Assembly: GCA_002796325.1 (NCBI GenBank) | Contig: PCXA01000001.1 | Coordinates: forward strand, 186,001 to 250,000 | Direction: 5' to 3' | DNA from: Deltaproteobacteria bacterium CG11_big_fil_rev_8_21_14_0_20_47_16 | GTDB lineage: Bacteria > UBA10199 > GCA-002796325 > 1-14-0-20-47-16 | Length of the DNA stretch: 64,000 bases | Shown here: piece after piece, positions 54,354 to 61,959 of the stretch | How positions within the stretch are numbered: the stretch's first letter is position 1 | Layout of the letters: the number at the start of each line of letters is the position of its first letter | Notes under the pieces: model-generated | The model's database searches: none | Seen by the model: only the letters and a program-made list of their open reading frames with translations | Told to the model about the DNA's origin: nothing | Translations under genes and position numbers: made by a program

Positions 54354-55041
54354 TTTAATTCAACAGCTTTGTCAGTGCGAACTTTTCTCAGGGCTTTCTA
54401 AAGAAGAGGTTCTGGGACTTTCTGCGCATTGTCGCATTCGTCATTTGCGTCGAAATGAAGTACTCTTTCATGCAACTGACCCTGCCAATTTTGTTTATGT
54501 TGTTCTGTTTGGTAGTGTGAAGATATTTCGCTCAAATAAAGATGGTAAAGAGCGCATTATGCACTTCCTGATGCAGGGCGAACTGTTTGGTGCAGCAGTT
54601 GCCTTAAAGGGAGGTGTGTATCCGGTTACTGCGTCAGGTCTTGAGCATACAAGCTTGATTGAGATTGCAGCACCTGTTTTTAAGTCTATGTTCATGAAAC
54701 ATCCGGTGGTTGGTCAGACGCTTGCCTCACAGATGGCAGAACGCGTGCGTGAGTCCCAAAATGATCGCATCGCAATATTTGATACGGTCGAAAAGCGTAT
54801 TGCTGTATTTTTGATAGACCTATTGGGGCAAAGTTGTAAACGCTTTGGTCCGACGACCCGTATCCCCATTCCACTCACTCGGCAAGATATTGCTGACCGT
54901 GTGGGGACAACCGTTGAGACGGTCATTCGAACATTATCGAACTGGTCTAAAGAGAACTTGATCATTGCTGAAAACAAACAGCTTGATATTCCCCATATTC
55001 AAGACTTCTGCCGTCGAATCGGGGTCGATCAGGTATCGTAA
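54340..55041 (+). CDS. Crp/Fnr-family regulator 1
   Basis: A 233-residue protein: cyclic-nucleotide-binding-like beta-barrel (about 20-125), long dimer helix and a winged HTH near 170-210 (PLTRQDIADRVGTTVETVIRTLSNW). Glu and Arg of the recognition helix (VETVIR) are kept as in Crp/Fnr, which fits a TGA-type half-site. It lacks the Fnr cysteine set, so it may sense heme-bound NO/CO or a nucleotide (Dnr-like). Overlaps nosY by 14 bases, so it belongs to the nos operon. Confidence 0.88.
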   Translation: MASFDLIQQLCQCELFSGLSKEEVLGLSAHCRIRHLRRNEVLFHATDPANFVYVVLFGSVKIFRSNKDGKERIMHFLMQGELFGAAVALKGGVYPVTASGLEHTSLIEIAAPVFKSMFMKHPVVGQTLASQMAERVRESQNDRIAIFDTVEKRIAVFLIDLLGQSCKRFGPTTRIPIPLTRQDIADRVGTTVETVIRTLSNWSKENLIIAENKQLDIPHIQDFCRRIGVDQVS

Positions 55042-55083
55042 AAATCCATTGCTGGTGTGGTATTGCGGGGGTATATCCGCCGT

Positions 55084-55779
55084 ATGAAGCAAATACCTTG
55101 CAATGTCTGCTCGTCAAGAAACACGGGTGTCTTTTGCCATCTGTCTGCGGCAGATCAGGCGCTTTGCAATAATCATAAGACATCTAATCTCTATAAATCA
55201 GGGCAGAAGTTGTTTTATGAGGGGAATCTTCCCTTAGGAATCTACTGCGTGTTCTCAGGAAAATTGAAATTGTATAAAACTGGAGTGAATGGACGTTTAC
55301 AAATTGTGCGGCTTGCAAGTGCAGGTGATCTTCTTGGCTATCGTTCGCTAATTTCAGATGAACCATACTCTGCAACAGCGGAAGTCATAGACGAAGCTAT
55401 GGTGTGTTTTATTGATAAGACAACCTTCTTTGATGTCCTTCGTCGTAATCCTCAGTTAGCCCTCGAAATGATGAAGAAGTTGTGTCGGGAATTACGTGAA
55501 GCCGAGGACCATGTAATGGATGTTGCACAAAAGTCGACACGTGAGCGTATGGCAGCCCTACTTCTTACGCTAAAAGAAGCCTATGGCAGCCCAATTTTGG
55601 GAGGCGGTTTTAGTCTGGGAATTGAGCTCTCCCGGGAAGAAATGGCTGAAATGATTGGCACCACTCAAGAGACCGTGATTCGATTGCTCTCGGAATTGCG
55701 TAGTCAGGGAGTAGTAGAAATTGTGGGTCGCTCAATCACAATTTTAAAAGAGAAAAACCTTCAGTCTTTGATCTCATAA
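55084..55779 (+). CDS. Crp/Fnr-family regulator 2 with N-terminal cysteine cluster
   Basis: A 231-residue regulator. ATG 55084 places four cysteines at 6, 9, 18 and 28 (CNVC...FCHLS...LC), which could hold an iron-sulfur cluster or zinc; spacing differs from E. coli Fnr. Sensor barrel about 35-150, HTH at about 185-215 (LSREEMAEMIGTTQETVIRLLSEL) with Glu and Arg kept. A longer GTG start at 55057 is possible. It follows regulator 1 after 42 bases and is a good candidate oxygen sensor for the local regulon. Confidence 0.85.
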   Translation: MKQIPCNVCSSRNTGVFCHLSAADQALCNNHKTSNLYKSGQKLFYEGNLPLGIYCVFSGKLKLYKTGVNGRLQIVRLASAGDLLGYRSLISDEPYSATAEVIDEAMVCFIDKTTFFDVLRRNPQLALEMMKKLCRELREAEDHVMDVAQKSTRERMAALLLTLKEAYGSPILGGGFSLGIELSREEMAEMIGTTQETVIRLLSELRSQGVVEIVGRSITILKEKNLQSLIS

Positions 55780-55844
55780 AATAATTATTAAAACATGATG
55801 ACCGGCATATAGGGTTTAGTCGCTGCCTGGTAAGTCGTGCACAT

Positions 55845-56624
55845 ATGAGTGCATGGCGAAGGTTCATTGGAGGGGTGGCGATTCTGTCTATCTGTGTGCC
55901 CTTGTGTACAATAGCACAGGAGATCGAAAAGGATCCCATGAAGATTGTCAAAAATGGGTTTATGTCGTTTGTGGCTACTTATGACAACCGTGATTATACT
56001 ATGCTGACTTGGCGGGCGGCCGCCAATCTTCCTCATAATTTTCAATACGGTGGATTTATTAACTTGTTTACATCAGTTGATGCAGCACAGAATTCTGATT
56101 TGGGAATTTATTATACCGAGCAAAATATACACTGGGCTTTTCCTCATAACATCCCGTTGGGTTTGAATGCGCAGTATGTGTCTGTTACTGGGCCTAGTAA
56201 TGATTTAATACGCTTTGCACTCACTTGGGAGCCATCCAAAACACCCGGCATTAAGCCTGCTTTCGATTGGCTCAATTTGTGGGTTCGCATTAACTTTTAT
56301 GCTCTTGAAATTTATTTTGCTGGACCCCAACCGTGGGATATTCAAATGGAATATTTATACCGTTGGGAAATCCTGCCCAAGGCATTTCGTAAGCGCGTGG
56401 TCCTCTCTGGTTTTGCAGATCAGAATATAAGTGTGGGCAGTTATTCAGGCGCGCGCCCACCTTTGAGGCAGAATGCAAGTGGAGATAATATTTGGGTGAC
56501 GGAACATCTTCTTAGTATTCGCTTAGTTGGGGGGCTTTGCTTGGCTGGGCGTTTACGCCATGAGGAATTTTTGCCAAAGGAAACGGGCGTAGGAGTAGGC
56601 CTCCAATATGTCCTCAAATTTTAG
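55845..56624 (+). CDS. Predicted outer-membrane beta-barrel protein
   Basis: A 259-residue protein with a signal peptide (MSAWRRFIGGVAILSICVPLCTIAQ) and alternating beta strands rich in aromatic residues (FQYGGFINLFTSV, LWVRINFYALEIYFAG, IQMEYLYRWEIL, GVGVGLQYVLKF), ending in Phe as outer-membrane proteins do. Family not recognised. It lies between the regulators and the molybdenum cofactor genes; a degenerate palindrome precedes it at 55795-55808. Confidence 0.6.
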   Translation: MSAWRRFIGGVAILSICVPLCTIAQEIEKDPMKIVKNGFMSFVATYDNRDYTMLTWRAAANLPHNFQYGGFINLFTSVDAAQNSDLGIYYTEQNIHWAFPHNIPLGLNAQYVSVTGPSNDLIRFALTWEPSKTPGIKPAFDWLNLWVRINFYALEIYFAGPQPWDIQMEYLYRWEILPKAFRKRVVLSGFADQNISVGSYSGARPPLRQNASGDNIWVTEHLLSIRLVGGLCLAGRLRHEEFLPKETGVGVGLQYVLKF

Positions 56625-56637
56625 CTAAATTACTCCA

Positions 56638-56655
56638 ATATGATGCTCATCATAT
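56638..56655. promoter_or_regulatory. Crp/Fnr-like palindrome before moaA
   Basis: ATATGATGCTCATCATAT has perfect 8-base arms; core ATGAT-N4-ATCAT. A TACATA -10-like element at 56676-56681 would put the site at -41.5, the classic activator spacing seen also before ccoN and nos. Confidence 0.68.
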
Positions 56656-56670
56656 CCGTCGATAGTCATG

Positions 56671-56790
56671 CCCCATACATAGCTCCCAGATTCCCGAGTC
56701 TTCACTGTTGAAGACCGACGAGATTTTTCTCGTCCCGGTGGCCTTCGTATGGGTTGCCGCCCGAAGTTCCGAAAGGAACAGAATTGGAAA
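56671..56790 (+). ncRNA. Structured 5' leader of moaA, possible Moco riboswitch
   Basis: Complementary segments: CCCATAC (56672-56678) with GTATGGG (56747-56753) enclosing hairpins GTCTTC/GAAGAC (56698-56715) and GACGAG/CTCGTC (56717-56734); then GTTCC-GAAA-GGAAC (56766-56779), a GNRA-capped stem just before the ribosome site. A multi-branched leader with a GNRA hairpin before moaA fits the known Moco RNA motif, but I cannot align it. If transcription begins near 56688, the outer stem is not in the RNA. Confidence 0.45.
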
Positions 56791-56795
56791 GGGAT

Positions 56796-57764
56796 ATGTT
56801 GATAGATTCATTTGGACGTCGCATGGAGACGTTGCGTATTTCTGTGACGGATCGTTGTAATTTTCGTTGCAGGTATTGCATGCCGTCGGAAGGGCTTCCT
56901 TGGTTACCGTCTGAGTCATATCTCTCTGCTGGTCAAATTGTACATATTGCGCAAACATTTTTGAAAATGGGTGGTAGCAAGGTGAGGCTTACCGGTGGTG
57001 AGCCACTTCTGCGTGATGACATTTTGGAAATCATTTCTCTGTTGCTACGTCTTGAGGGGATTGAAAGTCTGGGGATGACAACTAATGGGTCGTTGCTTGG
57101 TGAGTATGCACAAGATTTGTGGGACGTGGGGTTGCGACGGATTAATGTTAGTCTGGATTCGTTGAATCCGTGTCGATTCCGCTGGGTTTGTTTGTCAGAC
57201 CAGTTTTCAAAGGTCCAGATGGGTCTGGATAAGGTGTTTGCTATTGGGTTCAAGGTTAAAATCAATACGGTTGTATTGAAGGGAATTACGCATGCTGATG
57301 TGGATTCTCTCTTAGATTTGGCAGCACATCATGACCTTGAAGTGCGATTTATAGAATTTATGCCGCTGTGTGGAACAGGATGGAAGCCTGACCTGTGTTT
57401 CCCGATTGATACAGTTAAAAAGTGGGTGGAGAGCCGGTTTGACTTGATTCCCATTACACGAGGTAGTGCGCCAGCGGAGTCGTTTCATTTGTCGGGTGGG
57501 CGTGGGAGAGTGGGATTTATTGCCTCACTTTCAGCCCCCTTTTGTGAGAGCTGTACTCGTATTCGTCTAAGTGCCGATGGGAAAATCTATCCATGTCTCT
57601 TCTCAAAGGTGGGATACAATCTTGTACCATATTTGAATGATGAACAGCAGTTGCGTCTGCAGTTGTCTCATGCGGTTTTTGGTAAGCCAAAGGGGCATGA
57701 GACTATTCCTCTAGAAACATGGCGTTCAGAAGAAATGCCCTACATCAGAAGTATTGGAGGCTAA
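56796..57764 (+). CDS. moaA: GTP 3',8-cyclase MoaA
   Basis: A 322-residue radical SAM enzyme for the first step of molybdenum cofactor synthesis. First cluster Cys21-x3-Cys25-x2-Cys28 (CNFRCRYC), TGGEPLLR, MTTNG and RINVSLDSL; second cluster FCESCTRIRLSADGKIYPC; ends with the catalytic Gly-Gly. ATG 56796 follows AAAGGG; the longer frame from 56754 would cover the GNRA hairpin. First gene of the moa operon. Confidence 0.94.
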   Translation: MLIDSFGRRMETLRISVTDRCNFRCRYCMPSEGLPWLPSESYLSAGQIVHIAQTFLKMGGSKVRLTGGEPLLRDDILEIISLLLRLEGIESLGMTTNGSLLGEYAQDLWDVGLRRINVSLDSLNPCRFRWVCLSDQFSKVQMGLDKVFAIGFKVKINTVVLKGITHADVDSLLDLAAHHDLEVRFIEFMPLCGTGWKPDLCFPIDTVKKWVESRFDLIPITRGSAPAESFHLSGGRGRVGFIASLSAPFCESCTRIRLSADGKIYPCLFSKVGYNLVPYLNDEQQLRLQLSHAVFGKPKGHETIPLETWRSEEMPYIRSIGG

Positions 57765-57765
57765 A

Positions 57766-58671
57766 GTGAAATCAATATCAGATAAGATTGAAACCTTGAG
57801 ACGAGCTACAGCTGTTGCTTCAATATCAGGGCGCCCAGAAGTGATCAGGGCGCTGATGGTGGGTGATACCCCAAAGGGAAATGCAATTGATGTGGCTAAA
57901 GTGGCTGGAATTGCAGCTGCAAAAAAAACGTGGGACTTAATTCCATACTGTCATCCACTGATGTTGGATCAGGTGCAAGTTTCGTTTGAAGCGCACGATA
58001 CACAGATCGATGTTGTCGCAACTGCAACTGCTACTGGAAAAACTGGTGTGGAGATGGAAGCGCTGACAGCAGTGAGTGTGGCTGCGTTGACGTTATATGA
58101 TATGGCCAAGGCTATGGATGAATCTATGGTTATCGGAGGTATACGTTTGCAGGAAAAACGTGGTGGAAAATCTGATTATAATGATCGTGCACCAAATAAT
58201 TTTAGAGCAGCAGTGATTGTTACGTCGGATGGTACTGCAGCGGGTGTGAGACAGGATAAATCCGGGCAACTGATTCAGAAGCACCTAGAGAAATATGGGA
58301 TCCATAATATACGTTATACCATTCTTCCGGATGATACAGATTCAATAGTGCACGAAATGAAGGGCTGCGTTTCAGAGGGGGTGCAACTTGTCTTGAGTAC
58401 AGGGGGGACTGGGCTGAGTTGTCGTGATGTCACTGTCGAAGCCGCGAGGCAAGTGATTGAAAGGGAGGTGCCGGGTATTGCGGAAACAATGCGTTCCTAT
58501 GGGCAGCGGCGGACGCCCTATGCAATGCTATCTCGTGGTATTGCAGGTGTTGCCGATAAAACTGTGATCGTTACATTGCCGGGTTCCTCTCGTGGTGTGT
58601 CAGAGTCCTTAGATGCAATTTTCCCATACATATTACATGCCTACCCAATGATGGATGGGGGAGGTCACTAA
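57766..58671 (+). CDS. moaCB: MoaC-MoaB fusion (cyclic pyranopterin monophosphate synthase / molybdopterin adenylyltransferase-like)
   Basis: A 301-residue bifunctional protein. Residues about 1-140 are MoaC (KGNAIDVAKVAGIAAAKKTWDLIPYCHPL and the EMEALTAVSVAALTLYDMAKA segment), which turns the MoaA product into cPMP. Residues about 148-301 are MoaB/MogA-like (AAVIVTSDGTAAG, STGGTGLSCRDVT, LPGSSRGVSE), which adenylates molybdopterin. GTG 57766 has GGAGG 5 bases upstream, at the moaA stop. Fusion of these two is known but not common. Confidence 0.92.
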   Translation: MKSISDKIETLRRATAVASISGRPEVIRALMVGDTPKGNAIDVAKVAGIAAAKKTWDLIPYCHPLMLDQVQVSFEAHDTQIDVVATATATGKTGVEMEALTAVSVAALTLYDMAKAMDESMVIGGIRLQEKRGGKSDYNDRAPNNFRAAVIVTSDGTAAGVRQDKSGQLIQKHLEKYGIHNIRYTILPDDTDSIVHEMKGCVSEGVQLVLSTGGTGLSCRDVTVEAARQVIEREVPGIAETMRSYGQRRTPYAMLSRGIAGVADKTVIVTLPGSSRGVSESLDAIFPYILHAYPMMDGGGH

Positions 58672-58672
58672 T

Positions 58673-59422
58673 ATGAGTTGGATGCTAGTCCCACTTTTTA
58701 TGGTGACTGCGTGCATGTATGCCATGGTTGGATTTGGTGGTGGAAGTACCTATATCGCAATTTTGGCGGCTTGGGGAGTTCCATACATTCAAATTCCTCA
58801 AATCTCGCTCATTTGTAATGTTCTAGTGGTTGCGGGTGGATGTATTCATCTCTTTAGTTTGGGTTATGGTGATATCCGCCGCTTGCTACCCTTTCTTCTT
58901 ACATCTATTCCAATGGCATATTTAGGTGGTCGTATTTTCATTTCTAAAGAACTGTTTATGCTGGTGTTGGGTAGCGTTTTGCTAACAGCAGGATTTCGAT
59001 TACTAGTATCGCAGACATGTAAGGTGCGTCGCTATGTTTCTGCTCGCAATATATGGATGTGGGGTTTACCGTTGGGTGCCTTGCTTGGATTGATTTCTGG
59101 TATGGTTGGCATTGGTGGAGGGATATTTTTGTCCCCACTGTTATATTTTTTGCGATGGGATGATGCCAAGGGAATTTCTGCAGCTGCGTCGCTTTTTATA
59201 TTAACTAATTCCATCTCTGGTCTTGCAGGGCAGATTATGAAGTCGGGAGTGACTGTATCGTTTGGCGATTTGTTGCCACTAATGATGGCGGTTGTTGTTG
59301 GTGGACAATTGGGCAGTTTTTTTGCTGCACGAAAGTTTACAGCTATGTGTGTTCAGCGGTGTACAGGAATCCTAATTGTGATTGTAGCTGCTAGAATATT
59401 ATTAAAGACGGTGTCCATATGA
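58673..59422 (+). CDS. TSUP (TauE/SafE) family membrane transporter
   Basis: A 249-residue protein with about eight membrane helices in two similar halves: MVGFGGGSTYIAIL near the start and the repeat GMVGIGGGIFLSPLLYF mid-protein, the TauE/SafE signature. Members move sulfite, sulfonates or other anions. Its place between moaCB and moeA suggests an anion linked to the molybdoenzyme, but the substrate is unknown. ATG 58673 follows GGGGGAGG. Overlaps moeA by four bases. Confidence 0.85.
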   Translation: MSWMLVPLFMVTACMYAMVGFGGGSTYIAILAAWGVPYIQIPQISLICNVLVVAGGCIHLFSLGYGDIRRLLPFLLTSIPMAYLGGRIFISKELFMLVLGSVLLTAGFRLLVSQTCKVRRYVSARNIWMWGLPLGALLGLISGMVGIGGGIFLSPLLYFLRWDDAKGISAAASLFILTNSISGLAGQIMKSGVTVSFGDLLPLMMAVVVGGQLGSFFAARKFTAMCVQRCTGILIVIVAARILLKTVSI

Positions 59423-60645
59423 AAACAATGATTTCAATGTTAGAAGCTCAGGATATTATCTTGGCGCATACAGCAGTTGGAGAAGTAAACGTATTACCAC
59501 TTCAATCCACTTTAGGTGCAGTTCTGGCGGCACCTGTACGTGCGCACGTAGACGTCCCGTCATTTGACAATTCTGCAATGGATGGATTTGCGTTGGATCA
59601 TCATGTGACACAGGAAGCGAGTAACGATAATCCTGTAGTACTCCCAATTGTTGGTTATCAGCCTGCCGGTGTTGTACATTTTGGGTCGCTTAAGCCAGGA
59701 TGCGCCTTGCGTGTTTCTACTGGAGCGATGGTGCCATTAGATGCAACTGCAGTCGTACCGATAGAGGATGTGGAAGAGTTGGGTAAAGATTTAATCTTAA
59801 GGAAACCTGTAAAAGATGCTGCTCACATTCGACGTCGAGGTGAAGAAACAAGAAGTGGCGAACTAGTATTGGATGCAGGAGTGTCGGTCAGTGCAGCTGT
59901 TGGGGGTTACCTTGCCAGTATTGGTGTTACTGAATTACCTGTTTATCGCCGGCCACGAATTGGCATTGTTGCAACAGGAACGGAGCTAATGCCGCTTGGA
60001 GCTCGGTTGGGGCCAGGTCAAATATATGATAGTAATAGCATCGCTCTTTCAGCTGCTATGCATGTTGATGGTGTTTCTGCCCGAGTTTACCCTCCAGTAG
60101 ATGATGATTTTGAACTTCAAAAAAAGGCGTTTTCAAAAATGATTTCTGAAAATGATGTGGTTGTAGCAACAGGCGGTGTTTCTGTTGGTAACCATGACTA
60201 TGTCAAAGAAATTATGATGCAATTAGAAATAGAACCGCTTTTTTGGAAGGTTCGCCAAAAGCCTGGCAAACCATTGTATGTGGGTTGCCGTCCTGGGCTC
60301 ATGTTTTTTGGATTACCCGGCAATCCTGCATCTAGTTTAATTAATTATTACGAATACGTGCGCCCCGCTTTGCGCAAAATGATGGGACACATTCAATGCC
60401 GTTTACCAAGTATTAATGCGGTTTGTAAGACGGATGTTTGGGTAGAGAGTGAAAGAACTCAGTTTTTTCGATCACGATTAGATTGTCTAAATGGTGAGTG
60501 GCAAGTGGCTCCGTTGGATATGCAGGGGTCGCACTGTATGAAGTCGTTTGCTCAATGTAATTCGCTTTTGGTTATCCCAGAGGCAATTTCGATTATTCGC
60601 GCAGGCAGTCTTGCGCAGGTGCATGTTTTACCACACGGATGGTAG
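59419..60645 (+). CDS. moeA: Molybdopterin molybdenumtransferase MoeA
   Basis: A 408-residue enzyme inserting molybdate into adenylated molybdopterin. FDNSAMDGFAL, RVSTGAMVP, IRRRGEE, RIGIVATGTELMPLG, YDSNSIAL, GGVSVGNHDYVKE and FGLPGNPASSLINY are family blocks; the C-terminal domain IV is present. Part of the moa operon; overlaps moaD slightly if the longer moaD frame is used. Confidence 0.94.
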   Translation: MKTMISMLEAQDIILAHTAVGEVNVLPLQSTLGAVLAAPVRAHVDVPSFDNSAMDGFALDHHVTQEASNDNPVVLPIVGYQPAGVVHFGSLKPGCALRVSTGAMVPLDATAVVPIEDVEELGKDLILRKPVKDAAHIRRRGEETRSGELVLDAGVSVSAAVGGYLASIGVTELPVYRRPRIGIVATGTELMPLGARLGPGQIYDSNSIALSAAMHVDGVSARVYPPVDDDFELQKKAFSKMISENDVVVATGGVSVGNHDYVKEIMMQLEIEPLFWKVRQKPGKPLYVGCRPGLMFFGLPGNPASSLINYYEYVRPALRKMMGHIQCRLPSINAVCKTDVWVESERTQFFRSRLDCLNGEWQVAPLDMQGSHCMKSFAQCNSLLVIPEAISIIRAGSLAQVHVLPHGW

Positions 60646-60656
60646 GCGGAGGTTAT

Positions 60657-60902
60657 ATGAAAGTGTCTGTGCTGTTTTTTGCGTCGTTTAGGGAGCTTAT
60701 GAATACTGATCAAGTTGAATTAAATCTGCCAGAGAGTTTTACTGCGGGAGAGGTTTTGGATCGTGTTTGTACCAACGAAGTTAGGGCAATGTCGTGGCGG
60801 CGAATTATGAAGTTGGCAGTGAATGACTGTTATGTTGCACACGATACACCACTTAAAGACGGTGATGTAGTAGCGATTATTCCACCAATTGCTGGGGGGT
60901 AA
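60657..60902 (+). CDS. moaD: Molybdopterin synthase small subunit MoaD
   Basis: An 81-residue ubiquitin-like sulfur carrier: FFASFREL near the start and the C-terminal IIPPIAGG, whose terminal Gly-Gly is adenylated and thiolated. ATG 60657 follows GGAGG; an upstream frame from 60639 overlaps moeA. Confidence 0.93.
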   Translation: MKVSVLFFASFRELMNTDQVELNLPESFTAGEVLDRVCTNEVRAMSWRRIMKLAVNDCYVAHDTPLKDGDVVAIIPPIAGG

Positions 60903-60904
60903 AA

Positions 60905-61321
60905 ATGGAAGTGGAATTAACAGACTCTATAATTGATTTACAGCGGTCTTATGGCAGACTTGATGATCCGGCGTGTGGGGCTGCAGTTTTATTTGTTGGT
61001 CGGGTACGCGATCATAATGATGGGAGAGCTGTTTCATATATTCGATATACAGCACATAAAAGTATGGTGCTAGCTGAGGGTGAGCGAATATTAAGGGAAG
61101 CAGCGCAGAAATTTGGACTCCGTAAATCGCTTATTGTTCATTACGTTGGTGACCTTGGAGTCGGTGGTATTAGTGTTGTTGTTGGTGCTGCGACACCTCA
61201 CCGCGGTGTATCCTTTGCAGCAACGTCTTGGATAATGGAAGAGGTTAAGAGGCGTTTGCCAGTTTGGAAGGAAGAGTACTATGTTGAAGGAGGCCATGCG
61301 TGGCCACAAAACATGCCCTGA
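60905..61321 (+). CDS. moaE: Molybdopterin synthase large subunit MoaE
   Basis: A 138-residue subunit that, with MoaD, converts cPMP to molybdopterin. GAAVLFVGRVRDHNDGRAVSYIRYTAHKSM, HYVGDLGVGGISVVVGAATPHRG and RLPVWKEEYYVEG (catalytic Lys) match the family. Overlaps mobA by 22 bases. Confidence 0.93.
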   Translation: MEVELTDSIIDLQRSYGRLDDPACGAAVLFVGRVRDHNDGRAVSYIRYTAHKSMVLAEGERILREAAQKFGLRKSLIVHYVGDLGVGGISVVVGAATPHRGVSFAATSWIMEEVKRRLPVWKEEYYVEGGHAWPQNMP

Positions 61322-61884
61322 TATTGGCAGGTGGGCGCAGCCGTCGTTTCGGCAGCGATAAAACCGCCTTATCGGTTAATGGTAAGACGCTTTTGTCCCA
61401 ACTTGTTGAGAACCTTAATAATGATGGATGTGATATTAGTGTTTTAGGGCCCAAGCATGCACATCTATTGGCCCTCGGTTGTCGTGTAATTCCGGATAAA
61501 TCATTATATGATGGCGCGCTTGTTGCGATCGCTGACGCGATGGAGCTTATTAAATGTGATGCGGCATTCGTAGTGGCTGCAGACATGCCATTTCCAAATT
61601 TGAATGTCATTCAGCTAATGTGGAGTCAACTTAATGGTTATCGGGCCGTTTTTCTAGAAAACGCCACATTGCCTGCAATTTATTCGGCCTCTGCGATACC
61701 TGTAATGCGTTCCTTGTTGGAATCCTCTGAAAGGCGTCTTGGTCAGCTCAATGCTGCCACTGAGCCCTATAGCCATTATATACCCAAGTCACTGTGGTCA
61801 TCGCTTGATCCTCAGGAGTGGACGACTCGGAATATCAATTTTCCTGAAGATTGGGAATGCTGTCGGAATATTTTGTCCATATGA
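61300..61884 (+). CDS. mobA: Molybdenum cofactor guanylyltransferase MobA
   Basis: A 194-residue nucleotidyltransferase adding GMP to Moco, giving the bis-MGD form used by DMSO-reductase family enzymes. ALILAGGRSRRFGSDK is the GTP site, VVAADMPF the metal site, NINFPEDWE the family end. GTG 61300 is within moaE. Its presence just before a NarG/NxrA-like gene fits bis-MGD supply. Confidence 0.92.
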   Translation: MATKHALILAGGRSRRFGSDKTALSVNGKTLLSQLVENLNNDGCDISVLGPKHAHLLALGCRVIPDKSLYDGALVAIADAMELIKCDAAFVVAADMPFPNLNVIQLMWSQLNGYRAVFLENATLPAIYSASAIPVMRSLLESSERRLGQLNAATEPYSHYIPKSLWSSLDPQEWTTRNINFPEDWECCRNILSI

Positions 61885-61895
61885 TCCCTATCATA
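61880..61895. promoter_or_regulatory. Crp/Fnr-like palindrome before the NarG/NxrA-like gene
   Basis: TATGATCCCTATCATA: half-sites ATGAT-N4-ATCAT. It overlaps the mobA stop. A perfect TATAAT lies at 61906-61911, putting the site centre near -30.5, closer than at the other three promoters. Confidence 0.65.
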
Positions 61896-61905
61896 CATGT
61901 CCATT

Positions 61906-61911
61906 TATAAT
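61906..61911 (+). promoter_or_regulatory. -10 element of the NarG/NxrA-like gene
   Basis: Consensus TATAAT about 50 bases before the ATG at 61960 and 11 bases after the palindrome. No -35 consensus is seen at the usual place, consistent with activator dependence. Confidence 0.6.
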
Positions 61912-61959
61912 TGTGTCAGTGAGTCCGTTAGTGATGCTTTTTAAAACTGGAGGGCGTGT

